A DNA stretch of 64,000 nucleotides, taken from NCBI GenBank assembly GCA_934402315.1, contig CAKRTS010000019.1:9107-73106 (forward strand). Direction: 5' to 3'. This document shows, piece after piece, positions 8,307 to 17,127 of this stretch; within the stretch, counting starts at the first letter, position 1; the number at the start of each line of letters is the position of its first letter. Below the pieces are notes generated by a model that saw only the letters and a list, made by a program, of their open reading frames with translations, was not told where the DNA came from and did not search any database. Both the position numbers and the translations under genes were made by a program. This DNA comes from an uncultured Acetatifactor sp. Lineage in GTDB: Bacteria; Bacillota; Clostridia; Lachnospirales; Lachnospiraceae.

Positions 8307-9764
8307 ATGAAGGCATTCTTTTCTCTGCGCAGCCTGCGGGCGCGCATCTTTATCATTATACTGGTGATCGGTGTTGTTCCCGGCATGCTCATGAAATATG
8401 GTATTCTGAATAATTACGAGCAGCGCGCCGTGGAACAGCGTATTGCCACGGTTCAGAACCAGTTGAAAATCGTAGGAAACCATCTGCTCAGCAACCATTA
8501 TTTCAGCGATACAAAGACAAATGAGAGTGTGATCAACGCGGAACTGGAGATGATCTCCAATCTGTACGAGGGCCGGGTCATGATTGTAAATTCCGGTCTG
8601 AAGGTTGTCAAGGACACCTATGCGCTCAGTGAGGGCAAGACAATGATCTCGGAGGAGGTCATCCGCTGCCTGCAGGGGGAGAGCATGTCCCATTATGACA
8701 GGGAGCACGGATACATAGAGATGACGACGCCCATCACGGATACAGCGGCAAACACAGAGGGGACAAGCGTTATTGTCGGCATTATGGTCACGAGTATCTC
8801 CAATGATTCCATTGTGGCGACCATGGAGGTTCTGAACCGCAAGGCGACCATACTGGAATATCTGATCGTGGTCGGCATCCTGGCATTTGCGATTGTTTTG
8901 TCCAATGTGCTGACGAAGCCGTTCAGCCGGGTCACGGAAGCAATCAACCAGGTCAAGGCGGGCTACAGCGACGAGTCCATCTCTGTGCCTGACTATGTGG
9001 AGACTGTGCATATAGTGGATGCGTTTAACCAGATGTTGAAGCGGATGAAGGCGCTGGACGATTCCAGACAGGAATTTGTGGCAAATGTCTCACATGAATT
9101 GAAGACGCCCATGACCTCCGTCAAGGTGCTTGCGGATTCCCTGCTCGCGCAGGAGAACGCGCCGGCGGAGCTTTACCGCGAGTTCATGGAAGATATTGTT
9201 TCCGAGATCGACAGGGAGAACCAGATTATCACGGATCTTCTCGCGCTTGTAAAGATGGACAAGAAGGTGCAGGAGCTGAACATTGTCTCCCTGAATATCA
9301 ATGATCTGACGGAGCTGATTTTAAAGAGACTCAGGCCGATCGCGCGGAAGAAGGATGTGGAGGTTGTCTTTGAGAGCATGAGGACAGTCGTGGCGGAGGT
9401 CGATGAGGTGAAAATGACCCTGATTATGACGAATCTTGTCGAAAACGCCATAAAATATAATAAGGAGCACGGCTGGGTGAAGGTCGAACTGGATGCGGAT
9501 CATCAGTTCTTTACCTTCAAGGTCAGCGATTCGGGGCTTGGCATTCCCGAGGATTCGCTGGCGCACATTTACGAGAGATTTTACCGCGTTGACAAGTCCC
9601 ATTCGAGGGAGATCGGCGGAACGGGGCTCGGACTGGCGATCACGAAGAGCGCAGTGCTGATGCACAGGGGCTCTATCACAGTGACCAGCGTGGAGGGAGA
9701 GGGCTCCTGCTTCACGGTCAAGATTCCGCTGACATATATTGCCGGAGGCGGGCAGACCGCCTGA
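8307..9764 (+). CDS. Membrane sensor histidine kinase
   Basis: Partner of the preceding response regulator. The 485-residue protein has an N-terminal transmembrane helix (residues about 12-30), an extracytoplasmic sensor region of about 160 residues, a second helix (about 190-208, YLIVVGILAFAIVLS), a HAMP segment (to about 245), the H-box FVANVSHELKTPM with His263, and a complete ATPase domain with N, G1 and G2 boxes (NLVENAIKYN, DSGLGIP, GGTGLGLAI). The layout resembles WalK-type kinases lacking a PAS domain. AAAGGAAG ribosome site; the downstream GerMN lipoprotein begins 19 bases after the stop. Confidence 0.93.
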   Translation: MKAFFSLRSLRARIFIIILVIGVVPGMLMKYGILNNYEQRAVEQRIATVQNQLKIVGNHLLSNHYFSDTKTNESVINAELEMISNLYEGRVMIVNSGLKVVKDTYALSEGKTMISEEVIRCLQGESMSHYDREHGYIEMTTPITDTAANTEGTSVIVGIMVTSISNDSIVATMEVLNRKATILEYLIVVGILAFAIVLSNVLTKPFSRVTEAINQVKAGYSDESISVPDYVETVHIVDAFNQMLKRMKALDDSRQEFVANVSHELKTPMTSVKVLADSLLAQENAPAELYREFMEDIVSEIDRENQIITDLLALVKMDKKVQELNIVSLNINDLTELILKRLRPIARKKDVEVVFESMRTVVAEVDEVKMTLIMTNLVENAIKYNKEHGWVKVELDADHQFFTFKVSDSGLGIPEDSLAHIYERFYRVDKSHSREIGGTGLGLAITKSAVLMHRGSITVTSVEGEGSCFTVKIPLTYIAGGGQTA

Positions 9765-9783
9765 CGGTTAAGAGGGAACATGG

Positions 9784-10698
9784 ATGAAAAAGCTATATGG
9801 ATTGCTGCTGGCGGTCATTACAGTCTGTGTACTGTCCGCCTGCGGCGAAAAGGAACAGGAAAATAAAGATGTGATCCAGATCTACGGCATCAGCACGACG
9901 GAGACGAAGGTAGAGGCGCATCCGCATGAGATGACGGCAAAGCAGCCCGGAGAGCGGCTGGACGAGCTGATCCTCTGTATGGAGACGAGTCCCGAGAAGC
10001 TGGAATATAAGGTTCCGCTTGCCATGGGCTTCCGGGTGCTGGATGTCAGCTGGGAGGACAACAAGGTACAGCTGAATGTAGACGCGGCATATCTGAATAT
10101 GCCGGTGACAACGGAGGTGCTGGTGCGTGCGGCGATTGTGCGTACCCTGACACAGCTGGACGGAGTCAGCTATGTCGGCATCACGGTCGAGGGAAACCAG
10201 CTCTTTGACAGCACGGGCAGTCCTGTCAGCTGGATGAATGCCGACCAGTTCATCGACAATGACGGAAACGAGATCAATACCTACGATCAGGTCCGCATCA
10301 AGCTCTACTTTGCAAACGAAGCAGGAACGAATCTTATTGCGGCATACCGGGAGAAATACTATTCCACCAATATTCCGCTGGAGCGTTTCGTCGTCGATGA
10401 ACTGCTCGCCGGTCCGAGCGGGAAGGTGGAGGGACTATATCCCACGATCAACCCGGCGACCAAGGTTGTGAGCATCATGACGAAGGACGGTATCTGTTAT
10501 GTCAATCTGGATGAGAGCTTTCTCACGGTGGTGAACAACGTTTCGACGGATGTTGCCGTTTATTCGATTGTCAATTCGCTTGTAGAGCTGAGCAATATCA
10601 ACAAAGTCCAGATACTGATTAACGGAGAGGTGCCGGAAAGCTTCCAGACGACGACCTTTGAGCGGAATCTGGATATTGTAACTACGCTGGATAAATGA
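9784..10698 (+). CDS. GerMN-domain lipoprotein
   Basis: A 304-residue protein with a lipoprotein signal (lipobox LSAC at residues about 18-21). It carries one clear GerMN domain in the C-terminal half (IPLERFVVDELLAGPS, then DGICYVNLDESF, then VYSIVNSLVELSNINKVQILING) and a related first half (residues about 55-150). GerMN domains occur in spore germination protein GerM and in lipoproteins encoded beside two-component systems, where they are thought to modulate the kinase from outside. Its place directly behind the kinase supports that role here, by inference. Confidence 0.85.
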   Translation: MKKLYGLLLAVITVCVLSACGEKEQENKDVIQIYGISTTETKVEAHPHEMTAKQPGERLDELILCMETSPEKLEYKVPLAMGFRVLDVSWEDNKVQLNVDAAYLNMPVTTEVLVRAAIVRTLTQLDGVSYVGITVEGNQLFDSTGSPVSWMNADQFIDNDGNEINTYDQVRIKLYFANEAGTNLIAAYREKYYSTNIPLERFVVDELLAGPSGKVEGLYPTINPATKVVSIMTKDGICYVNLDESFLTVVNNVSTDVAVYSIVNSLVELSNINKVQILINGEVPESFQTTTFERNLDIVTTLDK

Positions 10699-10762
10699 TT
10701 GCAGATGCCTTGACGAAAAGGACTGCAATCTATTGACTATATAGGTCAGAATAGGTGAATCA

Positions 10763-13180
10763 ATGAAAATACGTGTGAAAAGACCGCTCTTTGCAGTGTG
10801 CGCGTTTCTGGTCGCGGTCGCATGGCTCCGGCTGATGTCCGGCGGGTACGACAGCCCGCCGGACGGAACACTCAGTCTGCGGCAGACGGAACAGAGGACT
10901 GCGCTATGCGTTGTCGGGCAGGTCTGTAAAAAAGAAGAACAGAAGATCTGGTTACAATCAGTAAGTGTCGAATCTATTTCAAACAAAGACCAAATCGGTC
11001 AAAATCAGACAGAACAGGAAAAATCAAACATATATCAGGAGAAGCTGATCTGTGAGTTTACGGCGGAGGATGTGGCGGATGAGCTTCCTCTGGGCGCATG
11101 GGTGATGGTATCAGGCAGCTTTCAGGCTTTTTCAGAGCCGTCGAATCCCGGGGAATTTGATGCCTTTTCCTATTATCGTTCGCTCGGCGTCGGCGGGCAG
11201 CTGAAAAAGGCGGTATTGCTGGACAGAAGCGGTGGCCGGTGGATGATACGGGAGGCAATGTACAGGCTGCGGCTTTGGCTGCATGAGCGGCTTTATTCCG
11301 TCTTTCCGGAACGAGAGGCATCAGTGATGGCGGCGCTTCTGCTTGGAGAAAAGACAAATACCGACAAGGAATTAAAAAATCTGTATAAGCGGTGCGGAAT
11401 TCTGCACATCTTAAGCATTTCCTCCCTGCATATCACAATTATCGGCATGAGCCTGTATAAGACACTCCGCAGGACAGGACTTCCAATTGCACCGTGCGCC
11501 GTCGCGGGCGCAGTGCTCTTACTTTTATATGGATTTCTGACAGGGTTCAGCGTGTCGGCATGCCGCGCCATCGGAATGTATCTGATCCGGATGTTTGGAG
11601 AAATCTGCGGCAGAACCTACGATATGCTGACGGCGGTCGGGATTCTTGCGGCGGTGATGGTACTGTACCGGCCGTTCTATCTGGAAAATACCGGCTTCCT
11701 GCTTTCCTTTTCGGCGGTTCTGGGAATCGGCGCGCTCTATCCGGCGATGGCGGGGAAACGCAGCCCCGTGCGTCCGCGCTATTACGGCGAACCGAGGCTG
11801 AGGCTCTGGCTGCGGCGAATGCTGCAGGCATTCAGAATGAATGCCCTGTCAAGCCTTGCGGCAACCCTCGCAACGCTGCCCGTGCAGCTCTGGTTTTTTT
11901 ATGAGGCGCCGGTTCTGGCGGTCGTGATTAATCTCCTTGTCCTGCCGTTCATGAAACCGATGCTGATTGCAGGGCTTTTCAGCCTGATCCCCGGTTTTGG
12001 GGTGGCAGGCATCCTTGACCGAGGGATACTCTGGTGGTATGAGACGCTCTGCGGGCTCTTTGACGGACTGTCCTTCGGCAGCTGGAATCCCGGCAGACCG
12101 CAGCAGTGGCAGATGATTATCTATTACATGGCGCTGGGCGGCATTGTCCTGCTGGGGCGGAGAAGGAGACGCGGCGGAGGCGAGGGCAATGAGGGCAAGG
12201 CAGAAGGATGCAGAAGCGGCAGAAGTAAGGGCATTGAAGGCAAAAGCAGTAGAGACGGACGGATTCGTCGCGTCAGTGTGGGCGTTTGGCAGGCGGTATT
12301 GACAGCTGCCGCCGTGGCAATATTCCTTATCCATCCGGCAGCCCGGAATCAGGTTATTTTTCTGGATGTCGGACAGGGCGATTGCTGCCTGATCCGCACG
12401 GAGGCGGGGCATAACTATCTTTTTGACTGCGGCAGCAGCAGTCGGAAGAAGGTCGGGGAATATATATTGCTTCCCGCACTGAAATATTATGGAATCACGG
12501 CATTGGACGGAGTTTTCGTCTCTCACCCGGACGTGGATCATATGAATGGAATTCAGGAGCTGCTGGAACTGGCGGCGGACAATCATCTGACGATAAAGAG
12601 CCTGGTATTGCCGGCGGTGGAGCAGAGTGCGAGGCAGGAGCAGTTTGGGGAACTGCTGGGGGCAGCTGATGGAATGAACGAGGGGCGGAAGACAAAACAG
12701 ACCACGCGGATCGTCTGGGTTTCGGCGGGAGATGCATGGGAGAGCGGCAGCGTCAGATTTCTTTGCCTGCACCCGGAAAGGGAAAGCAGGACAATCAACG
12801 AGAATGCGTATTCGGAATGCTTTTATGTAGATTTCGTGGATTTTACGCTGCTGCTGACCGGAGATGTGGAGGGGAGCGGCGAGGAGGCTCTTCTGGAAGA
12901 GCTGCAACGCAGACGGATCGGGCAGTTAGACCTGCTCAAGACCGCCCATCACGGCAGCCGCAATTCCACGACTGAAGAGCTTCTGCAACAGCTGCACCCC
13001 GGCACGGCGGTCATTTCCTGTGGCAGCAATAACCGCTACGGACATCCGCATGCGGAACTGTTGAACCGGCTGGAGAGCGCAGGCGTAAAGTGGTTCTGTA
13101 CCAAGGATTACGGGGCAATTATCGTGGAAACAGATAAAGGGGGAAGCGTTAAGCTGCGGGGGTACAGAGAAGAGAAATAG
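10763..13180 (+). CDS. comEC: ComEC/Rec2 DNA uptake channel
   Basis: Polytopic membrane protein (805 residues) that carries single-stranded DNA into the cytoplasm during transformation. The N-terminal region (about 50-150) is OB-like, followed by the competence domain with many helices (about 170-460, including LHILSISSLHITIIGMSLYK and a VSACRAIGMYLIR segment), a basic cytoplasmic stretch, and a C-terminal metallo-beta-lactamase-like domain (DVGQGDCCLI, SHPDVDHMNG, LLTGDVEGSGE, TAHHGSRNST). The last seven codons and the stop lie inside the first unit of a 51-bp repeat array, so the natural C-terminus may have been changed by repeat insertion. Full pilus genes are not in the window. Confidence 0.93.
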   Translation: MKIRVKRPLFAVCAFLVAVAWLRLMSGGYDSPPDGTLSLRQTEQRTALCVVGQVCKKEEQKIWLQSVSVESISNKDQIGQNQTEQEKSNIYQEKLICEFTAEDVADELPLGAWVMVSGSFQAFSEPSNPGEFDAFSYYRSLGVGGQLKKAVLLDRSGGRWMIREAMYRLRLWLHERLYSVFPEREASVMAALLLGEKTNTDKELKNLYKRCGILHILSISSLHITIIGMSLYKTLRRTGLPIAPCAVAGAVLLLLYGFLTGFSVSACRAIGMYLIRMFGEICGRTYDMLTAVGILAAVMVLYRPFYLENTGFLLSFSAVLGIGALYPAMAGKRSPVRPRYYGEPRLRLWLRRMLQAFRMNALSSLAATLATLPVQLWFFYEAPVLAVVINLLVLPFMKPMLIAGLFSLIPGFGVAGILDRGILWWYETLCGLFDGLSFGSWNPGRPQQWQMIIYYMALGGIVLLGRRRRRGGGEGNEGKAEGCRSGRSKGIEGKSSRDGRIRRVSVGVWQAVLTAAAVAIFLIHPAARNQVIFLDVGQGDCCLIRTEAGHNYLFDCGSSSRKKVGEYILLPALKYYGITALDGVFVSHPDVDHMNGIQELLELAADNHLTIKSLVLPAVEQSARQEQFGELLGAADGMNEGRKTKQTTRIVWVSAGDAWESGSVRFLCLHPERESRTINENAYSECFYVDFVDFTLLLTGDVEGSGEEALLEELQRRRIGQLDLLKTAHHGSRNSTTEELLQQLHPGTAVISCGSNNRYGHPHAELLNRLESAGVKWFCTKDYGAIIVETDKGGSVKLRGYREEK

Positions 13181-13720
13181 TCCACCATACCCAGTGTCCA
13201 AGCGAAGCGGGGGTACAGAGAAGAGAAATAGTCCACCATACCCAGTGTCCAAGCGAAGCGAGGGTACAGGGCGGAAAAACAGCCCGCAATACCCAGCGGT
13301 CGAGCATGGCGAGGGTATGGGACAGGAAAACAGCCCGCCACACCCAGCGGTCGAGCATGGCGAGGGTATGGGGCAGGAAAACAGTCCGCAATACCCAGCA
13401 GCCGAGCGAAGCGAGGGTATAGGGCGGAAAACTCGCTCGCCATACCCCGTGGCCGAGCAAGACAAGGGTACAGGGCGGAAAAACCGCTCGCCATACCCCG
13501 TGGCCGAGCGAGACAAGGGTACAGGGCGGAAAAACAGCCCGCCATACCCAGAGGCCGAGCGAGACAAGGGTATGGGACAGGAAAACAGCCCGCCACACCC
13601 AGAGCCCGAGTGGGGCGGGGGTACAGGGCGGAAAAACAGCCCGTTATACCCAGCGGACGAGCGGGGCGAGGGTATAGGGTGGAAAAACAATTCACCATAC
13701 CCCGTCGCCAGTGGGAGAAG
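13160..13720 (+). repeat. Tandem array 1: eleven 51-bp units
   Basis: Units start (GGGTA core) at 13160, 13211, 13262, 13313, 13364, 13415, 13466, 13517, 13568, 13619 and 13670: eleven units at exactly 51 bp with no length change, although units differ by many substitutions. Each unit has a left arm GGGTAYAG or GGGTATGG, a purine-rich GGCGGAAAAAC-like run, a right arm TACCC or CACCC, and a linker such as GGCCGAGCGAAGCGA. Left and right arms are inverted repeats. Some linkers contain GCGAAGC, a sequence known to form an unusually stable DNA mini-hairpin. The period is a multiple of three, so several frames stay open; these are taken as spurious. No distinct spacers, so not CRISPR. Confidence 0.95.
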
Positions 13721-13768
13721 CGGGTTATGCCAAAAATTTAATATTGTATAAAGAAAGGATATGAGATT

Positions 13769-14551
13769 ATGTTTGCAAATTACGAAGAAATAAAAAGAAG
13801 GATGAACCACATTGAGCAGGAATTAGTGCAAATAGAAAGTATGAGGGATGAATGGCCGCAGGACGAATTGATTTGCGCCAAGAATGGAAAGCATTATAAG
13901 TGGTATTTAAAAACGGCAGATAGGACAATCTATCTACCAAAGGGAGAAAGAAATCTTGCGGAAAGGTTAGCTCAGAAGAAATATTATCAGTTGCGGCAGA
14001 GTGAGTTAAAGAGCGAATTGTCTGCTTGTCAGACCTATATAAGAAGGGCGGGGTACAATGGAAATTTGACTGATAAAATGATGGAAAATCCTGAATATGA
14101 ACAACTTCTTGGAAAGCAATCGGGCTCAGTGGGGAAAGAAATGAAAGATTGGATGAATTCGGAATATGAAAGAAATAACAGTCATCCGGAAAATTTGATT
14201 GTGAAGGGAACACAGGGAAAATTTCTTCGTTCAAAATCAGAAGCAATTATAGATAGAAGTTTGTATTGCTCGGGTATACCTTTCCGATATGAAGATAAAT
14301 TGATGTTGGATGGTGTGGTGTTTTATCCGGATTTCACAATCAGACACCCGAGGACAGGGAAATTCTATTACTGGGAGCATTTCGGGATGATGGATAATCC
14401 AGAGTATATTAATCATGCTTGTCAGAAGATAAAGATCTATTGCGGACATGGAATCATTCCATCTGTAAATCTGATTCTTACATATGAAACAAAAGATCAT
14501 CCATTTGGGATTGATAGCGCAGAGAGAATTGTTCAAGAGTATTTCCTATAA
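13769..14551 (+). CDS. PD-(D/E)XK nuclease-like protein between repeat arrays
   Basis: A 260-residue protein of unknown function, AT-rich compared with its neighbours. The N-terminal half (residues 1-100) is charged and helical and may form a coiled coil. The C-terminal half has the pattern of a PD-(D/E)XK nuclease: SKSE (Glu158), then YPDFTI with Asp188, then YWEHFG with Glu203, resembling the PDF...EHFG motif of helicase IV-type associated nucleases. The usual lysine two residues after the second acid is not present (Phe205), so activity is uncertain. AAAGGA precedes the ATG. It lies 48 bases after array 1 and 39 before the first full unit of array 2. No partner methylase or transposase is seen. 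Confidence 0.7.
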   Translation: MFANYEEIKRRMNHIEQELVQIESMRDEWPQDELICAKNGKHYKWYLKTADRTIYLPKGERNLAERLAQKKYYQLRQSELKSELSACQTYIRRAGYNGNLTDKMMENPEYEQLLGKQSGSVGKEMKDWMNSEYERNNSHPENLIVKGTQGKFLRSKSEAIIDRSLYCSGIPFRYEDKLMLDGVVFYPDFTIRHPRTGKFYYWEHFGMMDNPEYINHACQKIKIYCGHGIIPSVNLILTYETKDHPFGIDSAERIVQEYFL

Positions 14552-14590
14552 AAAATTACGAGATGAGACTATGAGGTGAGGGCGAAGCGG

Positions 14591-15049
14591 GGGTATAGAG
14601 CGGGGAAGATGTTTGCTATACCCAGAGGCCGGGCGAAGAGGGGGGATAGAGCGGGGAAGATGTTTGCTATACCCAGAGGCCGGGCGAAGCGGGGGTATAG
14701 AGCGGGGAAAATGCTTGCTATACCCAAAGGCCGGGCGAAGCGGGGGTATAGAGCGGGGAAGATGCTTGCCATACCCAGAGGTCGGGCGAAGCGGGGGTAT
14801 AGAGCGGGGAAAATGCTTGCCATACCCAGAGGCTGAGCGAAGCGAGGGTGCGGGGCGGGGAAAATGCTTGCCATACCCAGAGGCTGAGCGAAGCGAGGGT
14901 ATAGAGCGGGGAAAATGCTTGCCATACCCAGAGGCTGAGCGAAGCGAGGGTATAGAGCGGGGAAAATGCTTGCCATACCCAGAGGCTGAGCGAAGCGGGG
15001 GTGCGGGGCGGAAAAACAGTCCGCTATACCCAGCGGGCAAGCGGAAATT
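14591..15049 (+). repeat. Tandem array 2: nine 51-bp units
   Basis: Units start at 14591, 14642, 14693, 14744, 14795, 14846, 14897, 14948 and 14999, again exactly 51 bp apart. The core is GGGTATAG, then AGCGGGGAARATG, then TTGCYATACCC, then a linker ending GCGAAGC; GGGTATAG and CTATACCC form an 8-bp perfect inverted repeat in several units. Units are more alike than in array 1, which suggests more recent expansion. A partial linker (14577-14590) precedes the first unit. It belongs to the same family as arrays 1 and 3 by period, arms and order of parts. Confidence 0.95.
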
Positions 15050-15076
15050 CACAACGCCGGGGGTATATAACAAGAT

Positions 15077-15108
15077 AAAAGGCGGCGTACCCACCCGGGC
15101 ACGCCGCC
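15077..15108 (-). terminator. Terminator of the oleate hydratase gene
   Basis: GGCGGCGT (15081-15088) and ACGCCGCC (15101-15108) form a strong GC stem with an inner CCC/GGG pairing. On the minus strand the stem is followed by TTTTATCTT. It sits 27 bases beyond the ohyA stop. Confidence 0.85.
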
Positions 15109-15135
15109 GGTTGACCGGCTATCTGACCAGCTATC

Positions 15136-16938
15136 TTACATGGACTCCGGGATCAGGCCGCTCTCCTTCAGAAGAATTTCAAGGTCGGTTCCCTTTACCT
15201 TTCTGAGAACGATGCGGAGCATCTCCTTTTCCTTCAATGACAGCTTTACATCGGTGATCGGCTTCTTGTCGATCGCATAATAGCAGGCGCGCAGCAGCTC
15301 GCGGACATCATACTTGCTGCCCCAGACCTCCGGCACACCGCGGTCAACATCCAGCAGAGTGTAGACGGATTCCATACCGGTACGCATGGAGTACTCGATC
15401 GTGAAGATCGTGTCGCGGGGAGTCTCGGCAAACTGTCCGAGGAATGCAAAGTTCACAGCGCCGTCCGGCACAACATGAGGACGATCCTCGTTCTTTCTGG
15501 GCTGGAAGAAGGCGTTGATATAGGGCATGAAGCAGGTGGTTGTGTTGCATGCGTTTTTCGCAAGCTCGTCGATTTCATTCTGGGGAATGCCGATGTGGTA
15601 AAGCCATTCGCGGCAGACCTCCTCGCCCGTACAGTCGCGCATTGCCTTCCTGACATAATTGCCCTCGGTGTTGGTGTTGAGTGCATACAGCCAGATCAAT
15701 ACCATGTTCTTGTCCTGTGACTTGAACTGGGGCTGACGGTTGATCGTCCAGGAGAGATACCAGTTGTCGGTGCTGTCCTTGATGGTGACGATTCCGCCGG
15801 TTGTGACCTTTCCCTCGCGGGGATCACGCTTGCAGATCTTCTTGATGTGCTGGATGATCTCCTCGTTGGAGGTTGCGACGGTTGCACTCATCCAGTTTGT
15901 CGCATCAATATCGCTACAGAACGCGTCGGGATTGCCGAACTCGCCGTGCGTTGCCTGCTTTGCAATATTTTTCCACATATCCCAGGATTCGCCGGAGCCG
16001 TTTTTCAGCTTGGAGAGGTCGGGCTTGTGGGTCTGGTCGCCGTAGCAGGAGCTGTCCGTGCAGCAGCCGTTGGTAATGAATACGAGGTCGTCCTCGATGA
16101 GATCGATGGTCTGCTCCGAGCCGTCCTTGACATACACGATCTGCTTCGCAATCTTCTTGTCGCCCACGGTCTCAATGATGACATTCCTGACATCCATGCC
16201 GTACTCGATCTTTACATTGTGTGCCTCCAGATATTTTACCAGCGGCAGGATCAGGCTCTCGTACTGGTTGAACTTAGTGAAACGGAGTGCGCTGAAATCC
16301 GGCAGACCGTCAATGTGGTGCACATAACGGCAGAGGTAACGCTTCATCTCCAGCGCACTTGACCAGCGCTGGAAAGCGAACATTGTCTGCCAGTAGAGCC
16401 AGAAGTTAGTCTCCCAGAAGGAATCCGGCAGCACCTCCGAAATTTTCTTGCCCTCCAGAGCCTTCTCGGGAGTGATGAACAGCTGGGAAAGCGCGAGAGC
16501 GGAAGCCTTGTCGAGCCCGAATTTGCGGTCGGTATGGGCATCCTCGCCGCAGTTTACGGAAGCACGGCAGAGGGAATAGTTGGGATCGTGCTTGTTGAGC
16601 CAGTAGTATTCATCCAGGACGGAGATGCCGGGCGTTTCCAGAGAGGGAACGTCGCGGAACATATCCCACATGACCTCGAAATGGTTATCCATCTCACGGC
16701 CGCCGCGCATGAAGAAGCCCTTTGTGACATCCTTGCGCCCGTCGCAGCTTCCACCCGCAAGCTCCAGCTTTTCCAGAAGATGAATGTGCTCGCCGCTCAT
16801 CTGACCGTCACGGACAAGATAGAATGCGGCAGTCAGACCTGCCAGACCTGTGCCGATGATATATGCGGATTTCTTGTCAACACCTTGAGGCTTCTCGGGA
16901 TGTGCAAATGATTCGTAAGTACCTGCTGAATAATACAT
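15136..16938 (-). CDS. ohyA: Oleate hydratase (myosin-cross-reactive antigen family)
   Basis: FAD-dependent enzyme adding water to the double bond of unsaturated fatty acids such as oleate, giving 10-hydroxystearate; used by gut Firmicutes to detoxify host and dietary fatty acids. The 600-residue length fits. The dinucleotide-binding fold is at residues about 25-55 (IIGTGLAGLTAAFYLVRDG), followed by family-typical GGREMDNHFEVMWD, YHWL-like EYYWLNKHDPNYS, FVFITNG-type DLVFITNGCCTD, and the C-terminal PRDTIFTIEYSMRTGMESVY. AGGAGGT lies 7 bases before the ATG. A TetR regulator gene lies upstream on the same strand with a terminator between them, so it has its own promoter. Confidence 0.95.
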   Translation of the reverse strand: MYYSAGTYESFAHPEKPQGVDKKSAYIIGTGLAGLTAAFYLVRDGQMSGEHIHLLEKLELAGGSCDGRKDVTKGFFMRGGREMDNHFEVMWDMFRDVPSLETPGISVLDEYYWLNKHDPNYSLCRASVNCGEDAHTDRKFGLDKASALALSQLFITPEKALEGKKISEVLPDSFWETNFWLYWQTMFAFQRWSSALEMKRYLCRYVHHIDGLPDFSALRFTKFNQYESLILPLVKYLEAHNVKIEYGMDVRNVIIETVGDKKIAKQIVYVKDGSEQTIDLIEDDLVFITNGCCTDSSCYGDQTHKPDLSKLKNGSGESWDMWKNIAKQATHGEFGNPDAFCSDIDATNWMSATVATSNEEIIQHIKKICKRDPREGKVTTGGIVTIKDSTDNWYLSWTINRQPQFKSQDKNMVLIWLYALNTNTEGNYVRKAMRDCTGEEVCREWLYHIGIPQNEIDELAKNACNTTTCFMPYINAFFQPRKNEDRPHVVPDGAVNFAFLGQFAETPRDTIFTIEYSMRTGMESVYTLLDVDRGVPEVWGSKYDVRELLRACYYAIDKKPITDVKLSLKEKEMLRIVLRKVKGTDLEILLKESGLIPESM

Positions 16939-16991
16939 AGTGAATACCTCCTTGCTTTGCTGTGGTTCTATTGTTGGTTGCTTATGATTGT

Positions 16992-16997
16992 ATTATA
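16992..16997 (-). promoter_or_regulatory. Predicted -10 element of the ohyA promoter
   Basis: On the minus strand TATAAT stands about 55 bases before the ohyA start codon. The -35 region 17 bases upstream (ATGGAA) is weak, which fits a regulated promoter. The upstream TetR-family gene is the natural candidate regulator. Confidence 0.5.
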
Positions 16998-17026
16998 CCA
17001 ACCGGAGAAAAAGATTCCATAAACAC

Positions 17027-17060
17027 AAAAAGTCCCGTGATAAAGGTTTTATCACAGAAC
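17027..17060 (-). terminator. Terminator of the TetR gene (possible operator)
   Basis: GTGATAAA (17037-17044) and TTTATCAC (17048-17055) form a perfect inverted repeat extended outward by AAGT/ACTT. On the minus strand it is followed by a T-rich run, so it ends the TetR transcript. A short perfect palindrome here could also serve as the TetR operator ahead of ohyA; the sequence alone does not decide. Confidence 0.65.
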
Positions 17061-17127
17061 TTCCGGTGTAAATTTTTTTATCAAGATGCCGCGTCTGATA
17101 AATTCAGGCGCAGGGTGGCATGGCGGT

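Noticed and set aside
13108-13751. Open frames on both strands through array 1, encoding 17-residue repeats
   Set aside because: The 51-bp period keeps several frames open at once. Substitutions do not favour any one frame, no ribosome site fits, and the inverted arms explain the conservation better.
13160-15049. CRISPR array
   Set aside because: The regular spacing is suggestive, but the whole 51-bp unit repeats with gradual divergence, there are no unique spacers and no cas genes.
14546-15206. Open frames on both strands through array 2
   Set aside because: Same reason as for array 1; the frames also run into the ohyA terminator or lack starts with ribosome sites.
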